Origin: Diphasiastrum complanatum
Lineage: Eukaryota > Streptophyta > Lycopodiopsida > Lycopodiales > Lycopodiaceae
Direction: 5' to 3'
Assembly (NCBI GenBank): GCA_029204225.1
Contig: CM055104.1
Location: 47,996,451-48,060,450, forward strand
DNA: 64,000 nucleotides
Part shown: positions 1 through 11,400 of the stretch, piece after piece
Numbering within the stretch: position 1 is the stretch's first letter
Layout of the letters: each line of letters begins with the position of its first letter
Notes under the pieces: model-generated
Database searches by the model: none
Told to the model about the DNA's origin: nothing
What the model saw: only the letters and a program-made list of their open reading frames with translations
Position numbers and translations under genes: made by a program

Positions 1-145
1 AGCAATCTTGGACCTGGACTGGCCATCCTTGAAAAACAAAGTGATTTTTCTATTAATCAAAATATTTCTGGTTACATCGAAACTGTGCTCGGCATTGCCG
101 ACATTTTTACTATCGGGCCAATTTTAAGGCCGTAAAAGTTCTGAC

Positions 146-319
146 TAGCCACTTTAAGGGCAGGTTGGGACCTATTTCTACGTAGACCGACATTTTTCCT
201 CGGTCTTACAAAAAGTTTGTCTATGTCACATATTTTCGACGGTTCTCTAGACTGTTTATAAAGATATATCGTCTATTACTAATTAACGTGTCTAGCCACT
301 TTAAGGGTAGGCTGGGACC
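146..319. repeat. 27-base direct repeat pair in an otherwise featureless end
   Basis: Two copies of a 27-base unit beginning TAGCCACTTTAAGGG lie at 146-172 and 293-319 and differ at two bases. The rest of 1-357 holds no coding sequence I can recognise. The pair may be part of a decayed LTR or tandem array that continues outside the window. Confidence 0.5.
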
Positions 320-429
320 CTTTTGGTCCAATATTATGTGTCAACTTAAGCAAAATTTCACAGTATTTTGGTGCTCGTCAAATACTCCGCAACTACTTTG
401 CTCAATATTAGTCCGATTTTTGGAGTCAA

Positions 430-548
430 AAATTCGGTTAACACATGATCATCCAAAAAGCCATTAAGAACTACTTGAACAAGTTGTACATTCTTAATGT
501 TCTCATCAATACATGCAAGCTCATCATTGTATGCTTTAACCCTCAAAG
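430..548 (-). pseudogene. Copia Gag fragment
   Basis: The minus strand encodes LACIDENIK followed by a VQVVLNG-like stretch. This corresponds to residues about 127-165 of the intact Copia Gag-Pol at 38615-42568 (LRVKSLSDDLACIDENIK, VQVMLNG). Only this short part of the Gag core remains, without start or zinc knuckle. Past about 430 the similarity stops. It abuts a plus-strand protease fragment of the same superfamily at about 550, so the two pieces are head to head and cannot be parts of one normal element. It is a relic of an inversion or a compound insertion. Confidence 0.75.
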
Positions 549-554
549 CTAGCA

Positions 555-790
555 AAAGGATGGATCTAGACAATGTCCTTCTTGTACCATCAATTACCAA
601 AAGCTTGCTTAGTGTTGGACAACTAATGGATGATGGTTTAGATGTTCACTTCAAGCATGGAGTTTGTTCCATCATGAATAATGATATTTGCATAGCAAAT
701 GGTGTTAAACAAGGTAGTTTGTTTAAGTTGGATGCTAAAATTGCTATGGCAAAAGTGGAAATCATTCATTCAAATGTACACTCAACTTGA
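555..790 (+). pseudogene. Copia protease C-terminal fragment
   Basis: The plus strand encodes NVLLVPSITKSLLSVGQ, then a VKQGSLFKLDA-like stretch. This matches the region just after the protease core of the intact Copia at 38615-42568 (residues about 365-420: NVLYIPSITKNLLSVSQ, GKLFKLDA). The catalytic DSG region is missing. Similarity ends at the FKLDA motif. A short unrelated tail runs to a stop at 788-790, and an orphan ORF follows directly. Element C shows the same order, with the protease end followed by non-canonical coding sequence. Confidence 0.75.
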
Positions 791-820
791 GGGCTTCATC
801 AAGAAGGAAGTTGAAGTAAG

Positions 821-1210
821 ATGTGTAATGACTCATTTGAAAACAAGTTTTTATGTTTTAGTGATTTAAAAATTGTTATGAACCAATTAAGAGTAAATTG
901 GTTGTTTGATCAAATGAGTGCTCTCAGATTTTGGAAGAGCAAAAATGAGTTAATCACTCATTGTTTTGAAAAATGTGTTTTTTCTTTTGGAGAGGCAAAT
1001 TGTAAGCTTCTTATGAGAATAAGTGAAACATCCTTGAAGGACACTTATATCCATAAGCAAGTATGTAGCCTCATGAAGTTCAAGATCACTTGTAATTACA
1101 AGATTAGGAAAATCATGCTTACTTTTGATGGTTTGTGCACTAGTCACTCTAGCATGATAAATCTTGGACTAGCCAAACGTATTGAAATACGTCCACATGG
1201 GTTGGACTAG
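821..1210 (+). CDS. Orphan ORF, copy 1 (unknown function)
   Basis: An open frame of 129 codons. I do not recognise a known domain. It is not random, because a second copy lies on the opposite strand at 56978-57409. Both share the order LNQL/MNQL...WLF-QM, KSK, then EANCKL-MR-SE-S-KDTY-H and V-SL. The nucleotide sequences around EANCKL are also clearly alike (GAGGCAAATTGTAA in both). The protein is rich in Lys, Cys and Leu with no signal peptide. It sits just downstream of a Copia protease scrap, so it is probably retrotransposon-borne. A very diverged Gag-like domain is possible, because the spacing of ES/EA...(L/M)RV resembles the Copia Gag core, but that is weak. The start codon is uncertain. 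Confidence 0.5.
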   Translation: MCNDSFENKFLCFSDLKIVMNQLRVNWLFDQMSALRFWKSKNELITHCFEKCVFSFGEANCKLLMRISETSLKDTYIHKQVCSLMKFKITCNYKIRKIMLTFDGLCTSHSSMINLGLAKRIEIRPHGLD

Positions 1211-1216
1211 ACAAGA

Positions 1217-1864
1217 TGTAATTTGGTAGAATATGTGGCCAGATTGGGGTCGTCAGTATGCTCATGGACATATGGACACCACCAATTTAATCGAGCAAAC
1301 TTGGCACTATCTCAAATATACTATTTTGGGAGCAAGAGTGAACCATAAGATTATAGAATTGGTGGGGGCCCTGATAGGCTCGTCCTCAACCAGAATTGTT
1401 ACGTCCATGTCCTGTACAAGGGAATCGGAATAATTCCTAACGTGGATAGCCGGTCACTCCAGGTGTATATGGTTATTAGTTATGCCTCGTCATTCCGGGC
1501 TTGGCCTGTAAAGTAATCAGATCTATAATTGGACATAGGAGCACATGCATTGTGAATGACTACTTTAATGCAAGAATAGGAGGTCAATAGTTCAATATAG
1601 GTTGCATGGGAATCCTAGGAGAATATTCTCTCTCTCACGAGGAGAATATGTCCATTGGAAACTCACCCATCCTCCTATTGGAAATTCAGTTTCTTGAGCC
1701 AGTTTCTCCTCCTCTCTCTTAGGTTCTTCACTATGGCTTGGGGGCTAGGTCCAGGAGGAAACTCCAGGAGGGATCTAGGTTTGGTTGGGTGGTTTTGCTC
1801 CACAGGTGCCTTTTGGTTGTTTTGCAACAGGATCCAGTCAGATCTTCATTTGATTATCCTTACA
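1217..1864 (+). repeat. Putative 5' LTR of a plus-strand element
   Basis: A 648-base interval begins TGTAA and ends TTACA, one base before a perfect initiator-Met primer-binding site. That is the geometry of a 5' LTR. The right boundary is well supported by the primer site. The left boundary is chosen only from the TG...CA symmetry. I found no matching 3' LTR in the window. Confidence 0.4.
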
Positions 1865-1865
1865 G

Positions 1866-1877
1866 TGGTATCAGAGC
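1866..1877 (+). other. Primer-binding site, tRNA-iMet type
   Basis: TGGTATCAGAGC on the plus strand is the usual plant Copia primer site, complementary to the 3' end of initiator tRNA-Met. It marks the start of the interior of the element whose LTR ends at 1864. Confidence 0.7.
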
Positions 1878-2510
1878 TATGAATTTGCATCAATCAGAAG
1901 GTGGAGCTACTTCTTGTATTTTCTCAGTTTTTGTGGATTTCTCCTTGCATGTTACTTCCAGGTGGTGGAATTGATCTCCAAGTAGGTGGCTTCTCTACAT
2001 TTGGTGTACTTTCAGCCTAAAGATCATAACTATGGGATTTCTCCATAGTTTTTGTTGGAAATCAAAGGATTTTTGACGATTTTAGTGGATTTTTCACTAG
2101 AATTGAAGGTTTTTGCTTGAAATTGATCATAGGTACTGTTGTAGAATGTTTTCCAGATGTTTTACAGTCATTATTGATTGGATCTAATTATTGCATGATG
2201 TTGGAATAGTCAAAAGGTGGACTAGATAGTGATTTGGACCAAAAATTGGGGTTTTTGGACCATAAATGGGCTATAGAAATCGTGTTTGACTAGAATCAGA
2301 GCTTTTGGTGCTTGCATGCAATGGATTTACAGGGATTTGGATCTGATTGCACAAATTTGTGGATTTTTCCCACAAATTTTGGTCAAAATTGGTCAAAAAC
2401 CAAGGTTTTTTTTTAAATGTTTTTGGACTAATTTTGGGGTAGATCTCAAAATTCTCAGACAAGACTTGGTGTGAACGTTTTTAGAGATGTAATGAAGCTA
2501 TCTCTGAGCT
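1878..2510 (+). other. Non-coding interior of a LARD-like element, part 1
   Basis: This T-rich sequence follows the primer site and has no substantial ORF. It is interrupted at 2511-2515 by insertion of Copia-1 and continues at 8465. No Gag start was found, so the host element looks like a non-autonomous large derivative or a badly decayed one. Confidence 0.35.
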
Positions 2511-2515
2511 GTCAT

Positions 2516-3197
2516 TGTAAAAATTACAGCAAATAAGGATCCTAAAACACTTGAAATGATGAGGGAAACAATAGATTATGATTTCATAAGATTAGCACAA
2601 GTTGAACCATCAAAATCCATAAAAAATCTATGCTTGAACCTCACTAAATGGCCTAAATCCTTGAAGAAGGCTTCACACGTGTGAAAGTACGGCCTCCCAC
2701 AGTCTGAGTACTGTACACCAGACCTACATTCAATCCTATAATCATTAGTAATCACAAGTACTCAAACAATCATGAACATAGAGAGCAATTGCACCATTAT
2801 GAGAGAAAAATCATGAAATTGCTTGATTGATTTTGGTGAGATATCATCACCTATATATACATGATCCATCATGGTTTTGGGCAGGTATGAGTAGCCCTAA
2901 ACCTATCCCTAATGCTAATTTTGGTGGATCTTTCATCACTACCAAGTTAAGGTTGGAATCTTGGAGATCCCTCAACAATGCAAAAATTACCAAAAATAGC
3001 TCCTATTTTTTCTCCCTTGTATCTAAGCATAATTTGGACTCATTCCAAAGGTTCTAACACTTAGGTCTACTTGAGAACATCTTTATGAATGGAATCCTAT
3101 GCTATTTGGCACGTGTGACAAGCCACATCATGACCATCTAACTATTTACAAGTCATATGACCAAAACTAGTCAAGCTAGAATTGTGAATTTTTAACA
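2516..3197 (-). repeat. Copia-1 3' LTR (left copy)
   Basis: A 682-base LTR, TG...CA. It carries the G-box palindrome TTCACACGTGTGAA at 2672-2685 and a TATATATA stretch near 2851-2858 that could serve the minus-strand promoter. It matches the right LTR except for about 65- and 140-base blocks missing there. Confidence 0.93.
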
Positions 3198-3213
3198 CTC
3201 CTCCTCACTATCT
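3198..3213 (-). other. Copia-1 polypurine tract
   Basis: On the minus strand this reads AGATAGTGAGGAGGAG, directly against the LTR edge. This is the expected position for plus-strand DNA priming. Confidence 0.8.
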
Positions 3214-3280
3214 AGCTTGGTTCAATCATTGCTTTACTAATCACTCCAAGTGATGATCCGAACTTCATAAAAGGTGTCTT

Positions 3281-4102
3281 TTAAAGTGGTTTAGTAAGTA
3301 GATCAGCTACACATTCATTGCTTGGAACAAAAGCAATCTCCTTGGCTTGCACCATTTCTCTCACAAAGTGATGGCATATCTCAATGTGCTTAGATCTTGC
3401 ATGGAATATTGGGTTAGATGCAAGGTGTTGGGCTGATATATTGTCATTGTAGATGATTGGTGCCTCTTCTGAATCCATGATCTTTAGCTCCACCAATAAT
3501 CTCTTGATCTAAAGTACCTCCTTTGTAGTGGTTGTCAGAGCTTTGTACTCGGCCTCGGTTGAAGATAGAGATATAGTTTCTTGCTTTTTTGAAAGCCATG
3601 AAACCACACCTTCTCCTATGAAAGTTGAATAGGCACTTGTTTATTTCCTATCCCTCTTGTCCCCTGCAAAATCTGAATCACTAAATGCATGAAGGTTAAT
3701 CACATCTCCTCTATATAGAATCCCAAAATCCAATGTACCCGAGATGTATCTTAGAATCCTCGTAGCCTTTTTCCAATGGATATTCAATGGCTTTTGCATG
3801 TATTGGCTCAACCTACATACACTAAAGCTAAGATTTGGTCTAGTTATAGTGATCCACATTAAGGAACCTATAAGTTGCCTAAGCAAAGTGATGTCCATGA
3901 AGGATCTTTCATCATCTTCATTTGGCACTTTTACATCTTGCTCCATTGGTGTGTCAACACTTTTGCATACTTCCATCTTAAACTTCTTCAAAAGACTTTG
4001 AGCATAGTTTACTTGACTTACAAAGATAAAATCAGACTCTCTAAGTACTTCTATGCCTAAGATGAAGTGAAGACACCCTAGATCTACCATCTTGAACTCC
4101 AA
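3281..4102 (-). pseudogene. Copia-1 RT C-terminus and RNase H, broken
   Basis: The first part (3641-4102) encodes the RT connection LHFILGIEV and TPMEQ, the IGSLMW-TITRP block, and the RNase H start FSDSDFAGD. The last part (3281-3496) encodes the RNase H end: a degraded D-N motif, HARSKHIEI-HHFVR, and ADLLTKPL. Between them the frame is interrupted by nonsense codons, for example a TAA just after the RDRK sequence at about 3641 and a TAG where a Trp is expected at about 3511. RNase H would degrade the RNA strand during reverse transcription. It is separated from the upstream RT frame by a stop and a shift at about 4105. Confidence 0.85.
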
Positions 4103-4110
4103 GGATAGAT

Positions 4111-4698
4111 CTATCTTGATTTTTCAATACCATCAATACTATTTCCACTAATGATGATGTCATCTACATAAATGAGTAAAAGTACAATACCAACATCATC
4201 AAACTTAATGTAAAGAGTGGGATCATATTCACTTTGAACAAAAGAAAGTGAAATAAGATAGCAATGTAGTCTTGAATTCCAAGATCTCGAGGCTTGCTTC
4301 AAGCCATAGATGCTTCTTTGGAGATGGCATACTTTGTTCTCCATTCCATGCTTGATGAACCCTTGTGGCTGCTCCATATAGATATCCTCTTCCAAAAAAA
4401 CATTCAAGAAAGCATTAGAGACATCCATTTGACATAGAATCCATCCAAAATGTGATGCAAGTGCAATGATTAGCTTTATTGTGACCATCTTGGCCATGGG
4501 TGCAAAAGTTTCCTCATAGTCTATCCCTCTCTCTTGAGCATAACCTTTTGCAACTAATCTTGCTTTATGTTTGTTAACACTCCCATTTGCATTCAACTTA
4601 AGCTTGAAGACCCACTTGCATCCTATTACATTCCTTTGAGGTCTCTCAACAAGCAACCAAGTTTCATTCTCAATCAAGGCATCATACTCATCCAACAT
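4111..4698 (-). pseudogene. Copia-1 reverse transcriptase (palm and fingers)
   Basis: A 195-codon open segment with the usual Copia RT order: IGCKWVFKLK, ARLVAKGYAQ, YEETFAP-AKM, MDVSNAFLN (first catalytic Asp), IYMEQPQGF, IYGLKQA, and LLIYVDDIIISG carrying the catalytic Asp pair. All three catalytic Asp codons are present. The domain is cut from integrase by a frameshift near 4690 and from RNase H by a stop near 4108. It therefore looks recently inactivated rather than old. Confidence 0.9.
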
Positions 4699-6914
4699 AG
4701 CTTTATACCATTCTTTGGATTCAATGCATCTTCAACATTAGATGGTTCTTCAAAACTAGATAAAGCATAAGAAGTGGATGAGATACCCTCAACTTGATGT
4801 CCTTTGCCTTGATATGTGAGCCTTGATGGCTCCACTTTTGCCCTTGAAGATCTCCTTGGTGTGATAGGTGGGTTTGGTGCTTGCTCCTCCATGAGCTCTT
4901 CCTCAAAACCAAGATCTTGCTCCTCGGCCATCTTCTTCTTGATTGTTGGAGCACTTGAGCCTTCTTCAAGCATATGCATATGATGTTCATCAAATATGAC
5001 ATCCCTTGAAACAACAAATTTGTTTAAGGATGGGAGATAGACTTTGTAGCCCTTGCTTGAGCTTGCATATCCAAGCATGATCCCTCTTGTGGAAGATGGA
5101 TCCTCCTTTGTTCTTGTTTCCAATGGCACATGCACATAACATATACACCCAAAAACTTTCAAGTGATTAAGATTGGGTTTCTTTCCATACAACATCTCAT
5201 AAGGAGTTTTGCCTTCAATTGCTTTGCAAGACACCCTATTCATCAAGTAGTTTGCACATACAAGAGACTCACCCCAAAAGGATTTGGACAAACAAGCATC
5301 TAATCTTGAAGCCTTAGAACATTCACATAATGTTCTATTCCTTCTTTCAGCAACTCCATTTTGTTGAGGAGTGTAAGGACAAGAAGTCTCTTTCTTGATC
5401 CCTTCCTCCTCACAAAAGTCCTTGAACTCATTGGAGATGAATTCTCCACCATTGTCACTTCTAAGAATCTTGATGCTATGATTATGATGCTTTTCCACAA
5501 ACAACTTGAACTTTACAAAAGTATCAAATACTTGAGACTTGAAGGAAAGTAAGAACACCCAACAATATCTTGAGTAGTCATCAATGAAGGTTAAAAACAT
5601 GGATGAACCTCCATTAGATTTGGTGCTAGCAATGTGCACATCCGAGTGTATGAGTTCAAGAGGATGAGATGACTTTGTGATGGAGTTAGAAAACACCTTC
5701 TTATGTGCCTTGGATAAGGCACAAGTTTCACAAACCTTGTCTTCCTTCCCAATAGACCTTGGTAGGCCTAAAGCATACTCCTCCTTGATCATAGCCTCCA
5801 TAGAACCCGAGTTGACATGTCCAAGTCTTTTGTGCCATAAAGTTAAGGTAGATATCTTGCTCTTCTCGGCCAACATGACAACATTAGTATCCACAAATGC
5901 ATCCAGCTTATAAAGTTTGCCAAGTCTAGTGCCCTTAGCCACTATCTTACCCTTCTTCTTGATGAAACATTCATTTGAAGCAAAGTCAACATTCAAACCA
6001 TTGTCTACCATTTGGCCAACACTTAGTAGATTCTTTGTTATTGTAGGAATGTACAAAACACCTTCTATGTTGATCTTTTTGGAAGATCCTAAGCAAAGGG
6101 GAATGCTACCAACTCCTTCAATCTTACAAGCTTCATCATTTGCTGTATAGATAGACTTTATAGGTCCATCATAAGATAAGAGAGAAGAGAAAAACTCCCT
6201 CTTACTAGTCATGTGTGAACTAGCACCCGAGTCAATCCACCAAGGATCATCTCCTTTGAAGCTTGTTGAAGAAAATATGGACATCATGAGAGAGTCCTCA
6301 TGTGAACCCTCCTCCTCCTCCTCTTTGCTCATGTTGGCTTGGCTTTGATCTTGCTTCCTCTTGAAGCATTCTGAGGCATAATGCCCCATCTTGCTACAAT
6401 AGTAGCACTTCACCTTTGATTTGTCCTTCTTGACTTTGGTGGTTGATGGAGATGCCTTTGAGGGTCCTTCTTGATCCTCAAGCTTTGTAGACTTCTTGAA
6501 TGTTGATCCTTTGCCTTTGGACTTGCCTGTGCCTTTGGTGAAGAGAGCTTGGTCATCTCCACCTTGGATGGAAAGCCTATCCATCCTCTCTTGCATTTGG
6601 CTTCTTCTTGATTCCTCGGCCATGAGTGTGCCTTGGAGTTCTTCAAGTATGGGTAGATTACCCATAATTGCATATCCCTGAACCAGATTGTCAAATTCAA
6701 AGCTTAGTCCATTCAATATGAGTTGAACAAGCTCTTCATCCTTGATAGGATCACCTATAAAGGCTAGCTCTTTGTTCAATTCCTTTACTCTTAGGACAAA
6801 AGTATGTGCACTCTCTCCTTTCTTTTGATAGCTTCTATAGATTTGATTCTTCAAAGCTAACAATTCTAGTTTGGTTCTTGGATTCATAGACCTTTTGCAA
6901 AGTCTCCCAAGCAT
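4674..6914 (-). pseudogene. Copia-1 Gag C-terminus, protease and integrase
   Basis: A 746-codon open segment. It contains the Gag zinc knuckle CYYCSKMGHYASEC (residues about 170-183), protease WWIDSGASSHM with DSG at 228-230, integrase zinc ligands H361, H366, C395 and C398, and the catalytic triad D425, D487 and E523 with the canonical 35-residue spacing. GKTPYEMLYG and the integrase C-terminal region follow. The sequence is collinear with the intact elements at 38 and 58 kb and clearly related to them. It has lost its own start through a frameshift around 6870 and its RT through a frameshift around 4690. Confidence 0.92.
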
Positions 6915-7173
6915 CTTGAGCTGAAGTGCAATCTCCTACCTCTCTTAAGAGTTCATTTGCAACATTCATTTTTATGCAATGTAGTGCAACATTGCACCTC
7001 TTGATGTATTTGGCTTTTTCTTGAGGATGAATAGGTTCACCCTCCTTACCATTTACAATTTCCATCAGATCTTGCATGATCATGATGGATTCCATTCTAA
7101 CTTTCCATATGGAATAGTTAGTTTTGTTGAGCCTTTCAGTAGTATCCAAAAGATATGCATTTATAGATGCCAT
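6835..7173 (-). pseudogene. Copia-1 Gag N-terminus
   Basis: Begins at the ATG at 7171-7173. The sequence MASINAYLLDTTERLNKTNY, then SIWKVRMESI and AWETLQKVYESK, matches the start of the intact Gag at 42568 (MASNGG..., TWKVRMESL, AWNALKKLFESK). The frame is lost after about residue 105. The rest of Gag continues in another frame, so this is one protein broken by an indel. Confidence 0.9.
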
Positions 7174-7972
7174 CTAGTCTCCTAATCAAGGACTTGACAC
7201 AAATGAAGGTTACTTCTATTGATTTGATTGAAGGTCTACCTTATCCCACTTATTAGGGACCTGAAAAGATCAGTAATAGACTTCCTATAAAGGTCTAAGA
7301 ATGATCTCTAACAAAATCAAATCATAGAATACTAGAAACAATGCACTTGCTTGATTGAAGTAGACAATACTAGTAGAGTTGCCCCTCTTTCTATAAAGAA
7401 CATTAAAGCTTACAAATGATCTGATCAAGAGTGAATTTCAGCAACCTAATATACTTCCAAAATCACTTGTAAAAGATCTAAATGGAACTTAATGAGGATG
7501 CAACACAATATGCTATCCAATCACAAGCAAAAAATGATCAAAATTGATGAAAAATTGATCTAATTTGGTGCATAAGTCAAGCAATGGTTGGACTCAACCT
7601 AAATCACTTTAGGAGGTGCCTACTACACCTTAGAACAGCCTTGAAGAGTCCCCAAAACTCTGATCTTCCCTCTCCTTGAATGCTAGAAAGCCTCCTCTAT
7701 GAAATCACCTCCAAAACTCGCTTAGAAATCAATGCTTGGAGCAAGCAAAACTTGCTATCTTGGTAATGTGAATTGAATTCAACTTTGCCTCTAGTTTTAG
7801 ACACCTAAACACCTGCAAATGAAGTCACACAGCACCAATCTCCAATGTATTTGACTCACTTTGAGTTCTAGAATCAATACTAGATGCTAAGATCCAATCT
7901 ACACAAGATTTAGATAAAAAATTGTGATCAAATTGAATGAAAACCAAGGATTTAGCTCATTTCAGCCTTTAG
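7174..7972 (-). other. Copia-1 untranslated leader
   Basis: About 800 bases between the primer site and the Gag start, with no coding sequence of note. A long leader is also seen in elements A and B. Confidence 0.8.
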
Positions 7973-7984
7973 GCTCTAATATCA
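7973..7984 (-). other. Copia-1 primer-binding site (degenerate iMet)
   Basis: The minus strand reads TGATATTAGAGC against the canonical TGGTATCAGAGC. Both differences are transitions of the sort produced by cytosine deamination (G to A, C to T). It touches the 5' LTR with no spacer. Confidence 0.8.
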
Positions 7985-8459
7985 TGTAAAAATTACAGCA
8001 AATAAGGATCCTACAATCCATCAAAAATCTATGCTTGAACCTCACTAAATGGCCCAAATCCTTGAAGAAGGCTTCACACGTGTGAAAGTACGGCCTCCCA
8101 CAGTCTGAGTACTGTACACCAGACCTACATTCAATCCTATAATCATTAGTAATCACAAGTACTCAAACAATTATGAACGTAGAGAGCAATTGCACCATTA
8201 TGAGAGAAAAATCATGAAATTGCTTGATTGATTTTGGTGAGATATCATCACCTATATATACATGATCCATTTTCTCCCTTGTATCTAAGCATAATTTGGA
8301 CTCATTCCAAAGGTTCTAACACTTAGGTCTACTTGAGAACATCCTTATGAATGGAATCCTATGCTATTTGGCACGTGTGACAAGCCACATCATGACCATA
8401 TAGCTATTTACAAGTCATATGACCAAAACTAGTCAAGCTAGAATTGTGAATTTTTAACA
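7985..8459 (-). repeat. Copia-1 5' LTR (right copy, internally deleted)
   Basis: A 475-base copy of the 682-base left LTR. It lacks a block of about 65 bases after GGATCCTA and about 140 bases after CATGATCCAT. The G-box palindrome is kept at 8073-8086. The deletions explain all of the length difference. Confidence 0.93.
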
Positions 8460-8464
8460 GTCAT

Positions 8465-11400
8465 GAAGTTTGGATGGGATTAGACACCATTAGGGGGCTC
8501 AAAACACCAAAAATTAGTGTATTTTTGATGATTTTTGAGCAAAAAATACCTCTCGGTCTGAACCTGTTGGTTCTTGCTACAAGCTTAAAGATATGATGGA
8601 TTGTGTCTGTTTTGAGCCATCATGCATCCAATTTGGATAGCTGAGCATTAGACACCATCATGTTGAAGTTTTGCTTGTTGAAGGAGGCAAAAAATGCATT
8701 TTTTGCATGATCTGAGACTATGATTGCTTGCTGGACCTGTTAGAAGCTTCTATGCCTCTCTAATGAACTTAGCAAAGTGCTTGTAACCTCTGATCCAAGG
8801 CTTTTTGGGCTGGAGTTGAATTTTTGATGATTTCTCTCTCCAAAAGTGTGCCCTCCTACCTGTTCTTTGTGCATTTATTGATCGCGCGTGTGAAGCCTAG
8901 GTGGAAAGGTGATGTGGCAAGCGCCTTGTAGACCCACTCTCCCTCCGTACTGTGCTTTACAATGACCAATTTGGTGTCCTGTAGAGAAAGTTATGGCTGT
9001 CGGAAGTTTGGCAATTTTTGAACTAAAATTTGCAAAATTTTTGAAATGTTCTGATGCATGTATGCTTGTAACTTAGTGTAGTGCTTGTCTGTAGATGAAA
9101 ATGTATGGATAGACCTGTATGCATGCATGGGTGCATGTTGCATGCATAATCAGTAGATTGATCAGAAGATTTCTTGCATGAAGCTATTTTTGGCAATTCT
9201 AGTTCAAAAAATAGTTCCTAGTGGCTAGGCTAATTACAGGAATTTTTTCATTTTTTTGAAAAAATCAGTGCATGTCGAGTTTTGATATGTGACAGTGCCT
9301 ATGAATTTTGATAAATCGATCATTTAATCGATTTTCACAGTTGGTCCATTTCGAACTGATTTTGTGAATCCTAGTGCTAATTTTCCAGTTTCTTGGCAAT
9401 TTTCGTAAAAATTGATTTTTTTTTTTTAAATCATTGCATGTCATGTAGGATGCATGCTGGATGTTTCAGAATCCTTCTAATATGAGATGGTAATTGTGAA
9501 ACTGTCAAGTCGATGTTTTCACAGTTTAGGTCCATATTGAATGGAATTTGAAAATCCCAATTTACGTAAAATTTGAAGAAACCATGGATGTTTTCGATTT
9601 GTTGCAATTCTTTGGTTATTGATCAAACAGAAATGACTTATAAAGTGAATGATCTTACTGAGTTGAAATCAGTCGATTGTTAAGATCACTGTACCCTTCA
9701 CTTTTAGTTGAAGATTTTGTGAATTTGTCAATTAAGGAGCATTTCTTGTGTTAAGGATCAATAAGGACCTAAAAATAATGTAAATCTAGTAGAACAGTTC
9801 TATGCTGTTCTATAAGAGGATTTGTCAGGGATTAAATGTGGCACTTAATGAACAAATCAAAATTGTCTGGGTGATAGTGCTAAAGTTAGCGATACCAAAT
9901 TGAACTTTTTCCTAGTACAGATTTGGGGTTTTGTTAACCTGAACCATTTTTGGAAGGGAAAAAAAGAGTGGAAGTCTGATATGTAGATGATTGTTGGTCT
10001 TAATGATCCAATTATTTAATTTACATTCAATTCCTGAAGTATAACTAATTGCAAGTGAGAGTAAAATTGGGAATTATTTAAGAAGACTGCCTTTGGAAAT
10101 TTGGATTCCTTTTCCCCAGTGTGAATTAGAATTTTGAGAATTCGAGGATTCTATGGAAAAAGTAGTGGCAAGACTGATAATCTATTTATGGAACCATCTC
10201 TATTTTGCAATTGGATTTGGATCTTGCAAAGTAATGTAGATAGAAGGTGTTCCATATAGGAATCTAGTAATTTGGATTTTTTTCAGTTATAAAGTATTTA
10301 TCTATAATGATAGTAACGACCAAGAGAATTCTAACTTGTTAAAAGAATTAAAGTTCTTTGTATCGATTTTGGAATAGATATTGGATATCTAAAACAGTAT
10401 GAGATACGGTTTTGTTGAGATCTATGTTTCTTTTGGGTTAGTGATACATTCTATTATATTGGGATGATACATTCTGTTTGTCCATGATGAATACAATATG
10501 AAATGGTATTCTTTGAGTAACACTAAAGAAGCATGTGAGATTTCAATTGTTAGGATTATCTCCTTGAATTGGTTGTGAATTTGATCCTATATCTGGGTAT
10601 AGGATAGCCAAATCGTCTTTTTTGACTTTTTGGGCGAAACAGATCTGGATGCAGAGAATTCTTGGAGGAAAAGATGGTGGTATGGGACATCAGTGATTCT
10701 AAAGGGGATTTCTTGGGTAGAATGATCTGTAGACCGATGGTTAGTGATTGCTGTAATGGTAATACTAACAGAGTCCATTGGTTTTTGTTAAGGGTATTTT
10801 GAGAATTATGAGATATAGATTGATCCCTAAATGGTATCTCATTAATTACAAAATATGGAAGCCCTTAAATCTATTTCTCTATTTTATTAAACCTCTACTC
10901 TTTAGAATTTTCTTAATACATGACAATTGGATTCAGATTCATATAATTCTTTCCAAGGTAGAACTTTGTTCTGAAGGACTGTTATAATTATATGAAATTG
11001 TACTTCTATATAAGATTTTTGAATATGGCTCAAAACTTAGGTTTCCTGAACCCTAACATTAGTCTCTATTTGATAGTTGATTATTGAGGTCATTTGGGAT
11101 AAGATATTCTACGATTCTGAGGAAAAAGTCATGTTTGTAATAGTATTGGATACTCATTACTGACTTTTTCGAATCTTTGCATCCACTCAAAAGCATTCCT
11201 TTCGCATCTTTGATGCCCAGGTACCTTAAAACACTAATCATCACAACATATATAAGGGATAGATTGTTTAAGAATGCTTATATTCTCCTTGACTAAACAT
11301 GCAGTCTCCACAACAAATGGATGCATATAGCTGTGGATGGTTCACTATCAACAATGGAAAAAAGTTCATGGAATGGTTTGCTGAACATGAAGGACGACTG

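Larger units (their letters stand above)
2516..8459 (-). mobile_element. Copia-1: complete but decayed Copia element, minus strand
   Basis: A 5944-base element bounded by TGTAAAAATT and AATTTTTAACA, flanked by the target-site duplication GTCAT at 2511-2515 and 8460-8464. From right to left it contains the 5' LTR, primer site, leader, Gag, protease, integrase, RT, RNase H, polypurine tract and 3' LTR. Gag-Pol carries at least two frameshifts and two or more nonsense codons, so it is dead. The LTRs differ in length (682 and 475 bases) because the 5' LTR has lost two internal blocks. It is nested inside the LARD-like sequence starting at 1217. Confidence 0.95.

Noticed and set aside
1655-1974. 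Small plus-strand ORFs in the putative LTR
   Set aside because: They span the LTR end and primer site and show no protein similarity.
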